From: Glebionis coronaria
Taxonomy: Eukaryota > Streptophyta > Magnoliopsida > Asterales > Asteraceae
Reading direction: 5' to 3'
Length of the DNA stretch: 64,000 nt
NCBI GenBank assembly: GCA_025667525.1
Contig: JANFOE010000190.1
Span: 1,180,501 to 1,244,500 of the forward strand
Position numbers and translations under genes: made by a program. Shown one piece after another: positions 46,773-55,239 of this stretch. The notes below the pieces were generated by a model, which was given only the letters and a program-made list of their open reading frames with translations, did no database searches and had not been told where the DNA came from. The number at the start of each line of letters is the position of its first letter. The stretch's first letter is position 1.

Positions 46773-47019
46773 TGATGAGACTGCTTTTATACATAGTCTC
46801 ATCGTCCAAATAGGGCTTAAAATGCATTAAATATCATCAAAATACCCAAATATATGCTTGTGTTTGTTACTTGAGTATTTTAGGTACGGATATTGAGAAA
46901 ATGACAAAAGATCACAAGAATCAATCAAAAACGAACACGGGAAACGAAGCCGCATGATGAACCAAGCCCTAATGAAGAATTTTCCAAAGAAAGTCCTTGA
47001 AGATTTGAAGAATTATGAA

Positions 47020-47285
47020 GATTGGTCCTCCAAGTTTGAAGAATTGACACTTTATATCCTTGTAGCTTCATAATTACAAGTTTGGTCCCTAAAGTTTGTC
47101 AAAATTACAAAAAGGACCCTTAACTTTGAAGAATTGGCAAATTTAGTCCCTCAACAAAACTAAATTGTCAATAATGGTCCTCCAAGAAGTCAACAAACAA
47201 GTCAAACCTTGAAGAATGAAGAAAATGCCAAAATCAGTCCTTCAAATATGAAGAAATTGCATTTTTAACCCTTGTTCCAAGTTTA
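47020..47285 (+). repeat. Degenerate minisatellite in the solo LTR
   Basis: Repeated phrases of the type TTTGGTCCCTAAAGTTTG and AGTCC(C)TCAA separated by GAAGAATTG, with a period near 40-50 bp; five or six degenerate units by eye. Confidence 0.6.
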
Positions 47286-47995
47286 TAAAAAGATTGTGCC
47301 AAAAATGACAAATTAGCAAAGTTATTACAAAGGGAATAAGTTGTTGGCTGATTAAATAGAAGATGAACAAAGAAAGAAAATAAGGGGCCAATCCTGCCAG
47401 ACAGCCAAACTCCATCCACCCACTCACAAACTGCCACATCACCCACTTCCACCCCACACCCAATCAAAATCACCCCTTCCTCCACGTCTGTATTCCACCA
47501 CCCCCGTTTTATTTAAACTTATTTTAATCTTCCCTCCCAAACACTAATTCAAATGATTTAACCCCCAATTTGGATTAAACTGGTTCTAATCACCCACTTA
47601 AACCCTAATTTTTCCCAGGACTAATCACCACCAAACCAAAGGGGTTTTGCTTCTTCTTTTCCAGATTGATAATTAAGCTTTTTGTCACCACTTCCCACAC
47701 CAAAACCATGACCATAGACCATCCCATGTGGGTGTAGGACCACCCCTACACCCGTCCCTTTCCCTCAAAACCCTAAAACCGACAAGATGAACGTCTGGAT
47801 CACACTCCTTGGTCCCCAAGGACTTTTAAACGTCCATGATCACTTTCCAACAGCTGGCCAAGTACAAAGATCACATGAGGAGCATACTGACCAAGAAATC
47901 AGTCAAGAACACAAGGGCATTTTGGGATTTTCAAACCATTAGGGTTTTAGCTTGTATTTTTTATTCAAGAGTAACTAGAATGTTCTATCTAGGTC

Positions 47996-48003
47996 TATAT
48001 AAG
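47996..48003 (+). promoter_or_regulatory. TATA box in the solo LTR
   Basis: TATATAAG in a TCTATATAAGGAG context, followed about 25 bp later by a CATGACCC start-like region and a long T run. Confidence 0.5.
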
Positions 48004-49117
48004 GAGTATGCGTATTGTGCATGACCCTTGTTCTTTTTTTTCTCCTTTTTCACAACTTTGTAAGTCCTGTTTTTTATGAATGAAAAAAGGTAAAAGATTG
48101 TTGATGAGAAGAAAGAGCCAGCTTTATTTTACATTGTTTGATTGTGTTTAAGTTCCAAGTTGTTTATTTTTCAAGTTTTTAAAATTCAGTTTGGTTTTCA
48201 AAGTTTCTGAAATTTTGATGTGGTTTGGTTAAAACCTTGTTCAAGGTTTGGTTTTCCAGGTTTTTAAAGTTATTGTGTAAGTGGTTTAAAAGAAGTTTAG
48301 TTGAGAAGTTTTTGAAAAGATTTGAAAGGTTTTAAGAAAATCAGATTTTACTTGCATATTGTGCTTGTTCTCTATTTTCTCTTAGCAGATTTGACTTGAA
48401 ACTTGTTGTCCAAGGTTCAGCTCAGGCCCCAGCCTGAAGGAGGTGGCTAAGCTGCCACTAAGGGACCTGGATGTAGGTCCCTTAAGGTAAAAGTCTTGTT
48501 CCCTTTTTATTTTTCAGTCATTTGGTGATTTTTGCATGAATTTTGTGCAAATTGTTAGTTGTTGATGTTATATGATTTGATTGTGCTCATTTCAGTTTTT
48601 TATGCATGTTAGAGTTGATTGGGATCAATTTACTTGATTTGTGATTGAGTTTGGTGTGAAAAATATCATAATCTGATTTTAAAGGGGTGTTTGGGAATAG
48701 GGTGAAACTTGCATTTTTGTTATTTATCTTGCTTGTAAACCTGTTAAATCCACTCATTGGGTAGTTGTTAGGTGTTATTAGTGCTTAAGTTTCAGTTTGG
48801 TCAAGTTTTGAACACATTGCATGCTAAAATATTGATAAATATAGCATAATCAGAAACTGCTTTCCTTGATTGCTTTTGTTGAAAATTTTATCACCAAATC
48901 TTGTTGGCTGTTAGATTGTAGGTCATTTTAGGTTTTTAGATTGCTTACATATCATTTGGTTAGTTTGTATGCATGATTCAAGCATTTGAAAACCATTTGA
49001 GTGTCAATTGAACCATTAACTTGTTTATCAGAACCATAAGGCTTTTTCAAGAACTTGCTTGTGTTCATTTGATTTGATTTGTGTGGAGTCTTGTGTTTTA
49101 CTTGTGTTTACTTGACT

Positions 49118-49142
49118 CCCTACACTCCAATTGAGTGTAGGG
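49118..49142 (+). repeat. Perfect hairpin in the solo LTR
   Basis: Arms CCCTACACTC and GAGTGTAGGG with a 5 nt loop. The GTGTAGGG arm resembles the Athila polypurine motif. Function unknown. Confidence 0.7.
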
Positions 49143-49375
49143 GTGCCCCATTGTCCATTAAACAGCATCAAAACTCACACAATCAAGTCCTCTTGATTGT
49201 CTTCACTTGTGAAGATTTCCATTTGTTCATCAGAAACTCAACCCTAACCTGAGCACGTTTTTGGTCCTAGATAGCTTAAATCTTAGCTAATTTGATTTGT
49301 GTTTGTGTTTTTGGTGATTAAAAGAGTATAAGTTTTCAGTTTTTAAAGTTTAAAAAGAAAAAAAAAATAAATACC

Positions 49376-49455
49376 AAAAAGGACGTGGCCAGGACTCGAA
49401 CCTGCGTCACTCCTCTCACACACAAACGTCTTAACCATTGCGCCCTGGGGACTGA
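49376..49455 (-). ncRNA. tRNA-derived Pol III unit (SINE head or tRNA relic)
   Basis: On the - strand an A-box-like GGGCGCAATGGTTAA (49445-49431) is followed 28 bp later by a perfect B box GGTTCGAGTCC (49402-49392) and then by TTTTT (49380-49376), a Pol III terminator. The T-arm CAGG-TTCGAGT-CCTG can pair. No matching acceptor stem is seen, so this is not a working tRNA. It could be a tRNA-related SINE head or an old tRNA gene captured by the LTR. Confidence 0.6.
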
Positions 49456-50659
49456 CTGATAAGTTTCATTTCATTACTTATTTAAGGGCTTTTGGTTTGT
49501 AGCTTATTTTAGCTAACAGCTTAATAATAAGCTTTTTCTAGCTTATTCCTTTAAGTTTTTTACTGTTTAGCATTTTTTTTTTAGGTTTGTATTAGGTTTA
49601 GGGACTTTTCTGTTTAAAAAGTATATTTTTCCCTTTATTAATTAATTTTCTAGGATTATTTTAAGTTTTAATTTTAGAAAGTCATTAAAAAATAGAAAAA
49701 GGTAATATAAAAATCTAAAAAAATAGTTTTTAGGATTTGAATTATATTTTTGAGGTTTACAGATTTTTAAGTTTTCAATTTAGCTATTTTGATTTTATTG
49801 GATTTTAGGGTTTTTATCCAACTTTAAAATTCAATATAAAATTATTAAATAGGTTTCAGAAAATTTTGATTGCATTTTTGTCTTAGTTACGTTATTTAAG
49901 ATTTTTGGTAATTTTTTAGAATTTTTTAGTAGACTTTGAATTTTTTTGATTATTTTAATATTATTTTATTATTAAAAATTGAAGTTTTATTTTTTTTAGT
50001 TTTTACATTTTTCCTAGGTTAAGGACACTTAATTAGGAGTTTTGTCACTTTCCAAAAATTTTTAGGACTTTTCAATTATTTTCTAGAATTAATTTAAGAT
50101 TTAATTGATTTTAATAGTTTTTAAGTGTTTAAAAATAGTTTAATTTGGTTTTAAAATTTTTAAAAATAGTTTTTAGCTTAATTAGGATATTTTTGAGGTT
50201 TACAAACTATAAGATCTTGTTTAAGGTTTTTTAATAATTAAAAGTGATTTTTAGGGCTTTAATTAGCATTAAAAAGTCATTATCTAATTAATTAGAAGGT
50301 TTTAGCAAGTTTAGATTTTTTGTAAACTCTTAGAATATTATTGGGGATTTTTAGAAATTTTTAGGAATTTTTAGGTTAAAATTTTAATTTTGGCACTATT
50401 TACGGTTTTACGTGTTCGCCTTTTTCGTCGTAGTTTAATTCGTTTTTGTAACCGTCTTTCTTTTCTAATCTCATTTCTTTCTTCCTTTTTCAATCATATA
50501 ATCACAAATCAATATCAATTCAATACACAACGCACTAGCCTCCTCGAGAACGAACTCACTTAGGGTCATTCACACACGGTTTTCCTAAATCGTCGTGCAC
50601 ACTTGCCCTATTTATTGCTCTTTTCCTAAAGAGTGGTAAAAACTTTCAACACCACCACT

Positions 50660-51489
50660 CATATTCCACCCTAAGCGACTCCAAAGAATGTCCTAACCCA
50701 TCTTCAAGTGGAATAGCTACCACTAAAGACTTCACAATAGGCTTTTCCGAATACACTTCGACTAAAGCCCGAGCATAAGTGCATTGTTCCCAAGGATTGA
50801 GGCACAAGTCACTTGTATAACTATCAAGCATGATAGGCTTTCCCACTTTAGATGTGATCAAACTCAGTCCCAATTCAGAGAAAGCAACAATAGGCATGTT
50901 ATGAATTTTAACCCATACCGGCACATATTTGATAACCTCTTTAACCAATCTAGTATTCGGCTTCCAAACATTGAGGATAATCGGAACCAAACGGATAAGC
51001 CATGGCCCTGTTTCGAGTACACGTTCCATACCCTCATTAGTAACAAATTTGAACAAAAAGAAGCCATTACGGTAGAAACCCGTTGAATACCAAACTTCGC
51101 CCATGTGTTCTTGACATAATTTTCCACAATAGGGAACACAAGCCTTTTACCCACAAAGTATCCATATAAATTATGCGCAAAATGTTCCCTAATATTATCA
51201 ATTGCAGCCGGTGGAAGAGCCACATCAGCACCTGTGACAACCTCGTCATTAGCTACCAACGATATGGTAACCTTCTTTTTATGATTAGCATTCAAGGTGC
51301 TAGCTGATTCCTGTTGTGGAATATCGTTCACAACGGCAGTTGCAAATGACACGTCATTGACAACCCTATTCTCCACAAGCTGTGTGCATCCTGCCTTCGG
51401 TAAACCAACAGACGCAACGACTTCAACCCCTTCCGCACTCCCATTTTTGTTTAAAATAGGTTTCAAAGGCTTATCTTTGGGATTGTGTG
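50660..51489 (-). pseudogene. LINE ORF1 N-terminal part (DUF4283-type domain)
   Basis: Two frames together give the plant L1 ORF1 core: GYFVGKRLVFPIVENYVKNT in frame 50864-51466, then after a frameshift near 51080 NGFFLFKFVTNEGMERVLE, GPWLIRLVPIILNVW, VWVKIHNMPIVAFSELGLSL and ending VEYEW at 50660. The next codons are at 46772. The N-terminus is cut by the Sirevirus insertion at 51490. Function would be RNA binding in the LINE particle. Confidence 0.87.
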
Positions 51490-52817
51490 TGTAGAAACTA
51501 GAAGGGGGGGTTGAATAGTTTCTTAAAATTTACTTGTTAAAATATGGTTTCCAAAAATCCTTTTTCAAAAACTTAGGCTTGAGCAAATATGTGAAATCTT
51601 CTTATTCACAAATATGAACAATGATAGTGTAGCTAAACTAATACTAACAAAAATATATCCACAAAGAATAAAGAATGATAGTATAGCTAAACTAATACTA
51701 ACAAAAATATATCCACAAAGAATAAAGAATGATAGTGTAGCTAATCTAATATTAACACATGTATATGCAAAAAGTAATAAGGAATGTAAAGAGTTAAGGG
51801 TAAAGAAAGATCAAACCGAACACCAAGGATTTTATAGTGGTTCGGCAACGAAGCTCACTCCTCGTTCCTACTCCACTCCTCGAGTACTCCTTACTCGAGA
51901 GTTCACTACACAACAAGCTCCTTATGGTGGAGAAAACCGTACACGTCGCTTAACCAATTTCCGACTCTAAGCTAAAAGTCGAGCCCTAATTGTAGCTAGG
52001 ACCAATCTACACAACTATACTTAGTACATACACAACTTCCAAATAGACACAACTACTTGGATCTTCACAACTATGACACAACTACAAGAATATACAAATT
52101 GATCTTCAATAGATCTTTGGTGGTGGACTCAACACTTCACTAGGATAGTGTTCTTCTCTTTGCACTTGAAGAGGAAGAGATGGAAGAACAAGATTCACTT
52201 CTTAAACAAGTAATAATCAAACAAATGATCAAAGATTTGAGTGATTAAAGAAGGGGTTTGAATCTGGAAATAAATGTGCAAAAGAGGTGAAGTGAAAAGC
52301 TGAGAATGGCCAACTATTTAAAGGACAAAGGAGCCAACGGCTATTTCTGCCCGCGGTACCTTATCACAGCCCGCGGTACCTTATCGATAAGGTACCGCCT
52401 AGGCGCTAAGGTACCGCCGGACTAGACTCCGCTCCTTTTTGTCCTTTAGTGGTGGAGGTCTTATCTGGGTATAAAATATCCTGAAAGGATATTCTTAACA
52501 GCTATAAGAATATGCCGTTTTCAAATTTCAAATAATTAATTTAATAAAACATTTTCTTAAAAATAAAGTTTAATAAAAACTTGTCACTTTTAATAAAAAG
52601 TGAGTTTTAAGAAAAGATTAAATCACTTGATCACTTGATTAAGGTTAGTACTTGTTTATCCATACCTTAAGTGAAAATGGGTAAAATGAAAAATACTTGA
52701 ACTCAAGAATTCGTTTTTCGTTGTTTTCGTAAATGCTTGTTTTTACATATTGTCGTAATCAAAACTAAGCGAGACCGAAAAATGCAAGTAACGTTTTTAG
52801 TCATTATTGCATTAACA
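51490..52817 (-). repeat. Sirevirus 3' LTR (left copy)
   Basis: 1328 bp; on the - strand TGTTAATGC...GTTTCTACA. The + strand start TGTAGAAACTAGAAGGGGGG matches 59447 onward. The 51610-51780 segment contains tandem copies of AACTAATACTAACAAAAATA.ATCCACAAAG units (three by eye), repeated in the other copy. A palindrome cluster lies at 52351-52415. Confidence 0.92.
52351..52415. repeat. GCGGTACCTTATC palindrome cluster in Sirevirus LTR
   Basis: Two direct CCGCGGTACCTTATC units followed at once by the inverse GATAAGGTACCGCC, forming a perfect 26 bp palindrome at 52373-52398, then another GGTACCGCC. Confidence 0.9.
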
Positions 52818-52990
52818 ATCTCCCCCTTTTTGATTCCGACAATACATAAACTCAATCACACAAAAACAAGATTTTCAAAGACGAGTTTATTCATTTCTCC
52901 CCCTTTGTCGAAGCAAAAAGGTTGCGTAATCCGGTGTTGAAGAAACGGACTTTGCAAAGACTCCCCCTTGGTGCTTACTCCCCCTAGCTT
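52818..52990 (-). promoter_or_regulatory. Sirevirus polypurine tract and extra tract copies
   Basis: The - strand tract AAAAAGGGGGAGA lies at 52820-52831 next to the LTR. More copies of AGGGGGAG occur at 52897-52906, 52961-52969 and 52979-52988. Repeated tracts upstream of the 3' LTR are a known Sirevirus hallmark. Confidence 0.85.
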
Positions 52991-53260
52991 GGGGCACCGA
53001 GGAATCGAGATATGGTGACTAGCTACATAGAAGGGTTAGTTGAACAAAAGAAACAACCAACAATATATATAGCAATAGGTCACTAAAAAAATAAAAAGAG
53101 AAGAAAACACATAGACAAAGATCCAAGATAGGTTACTAAAAGTACATCATACATAGAAGTATGGAAAAAGAGACAAGCCAAAAGCATAAATCTAATCCTA
53201 GTTATTCTAGAATTCTAAGATTTGCTTGAATGTGGTGTCTTGTGGATAAGCAATCAATGC
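52991..53260 (-). other. Sirevirus 3' spacer, no gene seen
   Basis: AT-rich interval between the extra polypurine tracts and the small extra ORF. Nothing supported. Confidence 0.6.
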
Positions 53261-53611
53261 TTATATGAAAGACAAGGTAATAGCGGAGGGTGGTGGTGGC
53301 TTGTTGGAGATCTCATAATCAAAGTGAAGAGGAGGCTTGATTAAGAGACTCTTGATGTAGCTCAACTCCTCATAGATGTGTGCCATAGCAAGATGTTGAT
53401 ATTGACAACAATGACAATATGTTCCATGGTGCATGACATTATCATGAGAAGGAGGAAGAACACTAAAGGGTGGTGGTAGAAGAAAAGAAGTTCCACAATC
53501 AACATTCTTGGTAGGAGAAATGTGATTAAGAGTGTTCTTGGGTGGGTTTGGATTGAAAGCAATTGGAGAAAATGGAGGAGATTCAAGGCTTTCATTGGGA
53601 GAATAAGACAT
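53261..53611 (-). CDS. Small Pro-rich ORF between pol and 3' LTR (unknown)
   Basis: Read from the Met at 53611 (AAAATGTCT context) it gives 116 residues; an upstream Met at 53632 would add seven. It starts MSYSPNESLESPPF, is rich in Pro, Ser and His, holds a Cys/His cluster (HGTYCHCCQYQHLA) and ends with PPPPSAITLSFI. No signal peptide or membrane segment is evident. It occupies the place where some Sireviruses carry an env-like or extra ORF. No family is recognised and it could be a chance ORF, although codon content and an uninterrupted frame in an otherwise broken element are mildly in favour. Confidence 0.45.
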   Translation of the reverse strand: MSYSPNESLESPPFSPIAFNPNPPKNTLNHISPTKNVDCGTSFLLPPPFSVLPPSHDNVMHHGTYCHCCQYQHLAMAHIYEELSYIKSLLIKPPLHFDYEISNKPPPPSAITLSFI

Positions 53612-53765
53612 TTTGGATGTGAAGTAATGCAAAATGCTTATGGTTTAAATAGGGAAGGCTTAGGGTATTTTTGGGGTGGTCAAAGGGTTTGAAACAAAGA
53701 TTCTCAAAAAAGGTTGGAGCAAATCTGGAGTTTCAGACAAAAACCCGAAAAGGAGGCCCACTGTA

Positions 53766-53832
53766 GGCGGTTCCTTATCTATACTGGCGGTACCTTATCA
53801 ATAAGGTACCGCGGTTCACATAAGGAACCGCC
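53766..53832. repeat. Nested palindromes in the Sirevirus 3' spacer
   Basis: Outer arms GGCGGTTCCTTAT (53766-53778) and ATAAGGAACCGCC (53820-53832). Inner arms GCGGTACCTTAT (53787-53798) and ATAAGGTACCGC (53801-53812). Same motif family as in the LTR and in gag. Confidence 0.9.
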
Positions 53833-54291
53833 TGCAGAAGCAGGGTTTGGTGTTTGGTGGAAGATTTTCAGTAAATCTTATTTTTCTAGTCTAACTTATC
53901 ATAGGGATATGCTTAAAAGCAAGGATAGACAAAGAAAACATATGCAAACTTACCAAATAGAGATTTGACCAAAATACATGGATTAAAAAATCAATGTAGG
54001 AGGTGTTAAGACAAGACCTTAAGTCATGACACAATGATCCTCCATGATTCAATCTTGTTCTTGATATGTTTGAGAGAATCATACATATTAATTATGTAAG
54101 CTCTATATTAATAGCGAGAATCTATGAAAAAATCGTTTTTAGATTGAATTAACAATGTCAAGCGAATTTCTCAACCATTTTCGAAAGAGACTTTGAGAGT
54201 TTTGAAAAGGAGATGAGAAGATTTTTCAAAAGAGTTTTAGAACACTCAATAACTCAAAGATGTAATAGAAAACACACAATAAGAAAGGAAT
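53833..54291 (-). other. Sirevirus post-pol spacer, no gene seen
   Basis: Sequence between the palindromes and the end of pol. Short open frames (53714-53968 + and 53891-54082 -) have no features. Confidence 0.6.
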
Positions 54292-55239
54292 TTAAGGAAG
54301 ATGTTCCATTAATCCTAGACCTAGACGCAAGTAATTGAAAGGTTCCCTCTTAAGTGGCTTAGTGAAGATATCGGCTAAGTTGTCTTCGGAGGGCACCTTT
54401 TCAATAGTAATGTTCCCCTTTTGAACATTATCCCTAAGGAAATGGTGTCTAATTTCTATGTGTTTGGTTCGCGAATGTTGCACGGGATTCTTGCTTAGGT
54501 CTATAGTGCCTTTATTATCGCACATGATGGGAACATCATCAAGAGAAATCCCGTAATCAACAAGCGCTTGCTTCATCCATAGAGCTTGTTGGCATGCTTT
54601 ACCGGCACTCACATACTCGGCTTCCTTGGTGGATATCGCAAGAGCGGTTTGTTTCTTGGAGAACCAAGAAGTTAAACAACAACCCATGAAGGTACAAACT
54701 CCACTAGTGCTTTTCCGGTCCACATAGTCTCCCGCATGATCCGAGTCCGCGTAGACGATGGTTTCTACGCCGGTCCCTTTAGGATACCATAATCCTAAAT
54801 GTATAGTGCCTTTAATGTATCGGAAGATACGCTTAACCGCTTCAAGGTGAGAGGTTTTGGGAGCCTCTTGGAAGCGAGCACAAAGGCAAACACTAAACAT
54901 GATATCCGGTCGACTTGCCGTTAGGTACAACAAACTACCAATCATACCTCTATATTTGGTGTTGTCTACCGACTCACAATCATCATCTACGGTGAGTTTA
55001 GTATCCGAGGCCATAGGGGTTTTCATTGGTCTAGATTCTTCTAATCCAAATTTCTTTAGCATTTCTTTAGCGTACTTAGATTGACTAAAGAAAATACCAT
55101 CGTCCATTTGTTTAATTTGGAGTCCTAAAAAGAAGTTAAGTTCTCCCATCATACTCATCATGCATGATTTTGGCAAAGTCATCACACAATTCTTGACAAG
55201 TTGAGCCAAATATAATGTCATCAACATATATTTGTACAA
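54292..55239 (-). CDS. Sirevirus pol C-terminal ORF: end of RT and RNase H
   Basis: 315 codons, correctly framed from about 55150. Shows the copia RT tail ELNFFLGLQIKQ and SQSKYAKEMLKKFGLE, then YRGMIGSLLYLTASRPDIM, and RNase H with YADSDHAGD, STKEAEY and a DNKGTI block. Ends LADIFTKPLKRE...LMEHLP. The first 30 codons belong to another frame of the preceding ORF, so the listed Met is not a true start. RNase H residues appear intact. Confidence 0.92.
   Translation of the reverse strand: MYKYMLMTLYLAQLVKNCVMTLPKSCMMSMMGELNFFLGLQIKQMDDGIFFSQSKYAKEMLKKFGLEESRPMKTPMASDTKLTVDDDCESVDNTKYRGMIGSLLYLTASRPDIMFSVCLCARFQEAPKTSHLEAVKRIFRYIKGTIHLGLWYPKGTGVETIVYADSDHAGDYVDRKSTSGVCTFMGCCLTSWFSKKQTALAISTKEAEYVSAGKACQQALWMKQALVDYGISLDDVPIMCDNKGTIDLSKNPVQHSRTKHIEIRHHFLRDNVQKGNITIEKVPSEDNLADIFTKPLKREPFNYLRLGLGLMEHLP

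Larger units (their letters stand above)
46773..50654 (+). mobile_element. Solo LTR (3.9 kb) of an unidentified LTR retrotransposon
   Basis: Starts TGATGAGACTGC and ends CTTTCAACACCA, flanked by TSD CCACT at 46768-46772 and 50655-50659. Removing it restores a continuous LINE ORF1, so both ends are firm. No primer site, polypurine tract, gag or pol is present, hence a solo LTR. A TATA box at 47996-48003 suggests + orientation, which would give about 1.25 kb U3 and a long R-U5. The length suggests a gypsy Tat/Athila-type LTR, a guess. It contains a minisatellite (47020-47285), a hairpin (49118-49142) and a tRNA-like unit (49376-49455). Confidence 0.85.

Noticed and set aside
47234..47485. Two overlapping - strand frames of 73-83 codons in the solo LTR
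   Set aside because: No recognisable content; they lie in LTR sequence.
49376..49455. A functional tRNA gene
   Set aside because: A and B boxes and a T5 terminator fit, but no acceptor stem pairs across the ends, so it is listed as a tRNA-like unit.
51614..51970. 118-codon frame in the Sirevirus LTR (also 59571-59780)
   Set aside because: Built from tandem AT-rich repeats in the LTR and not a protein family.
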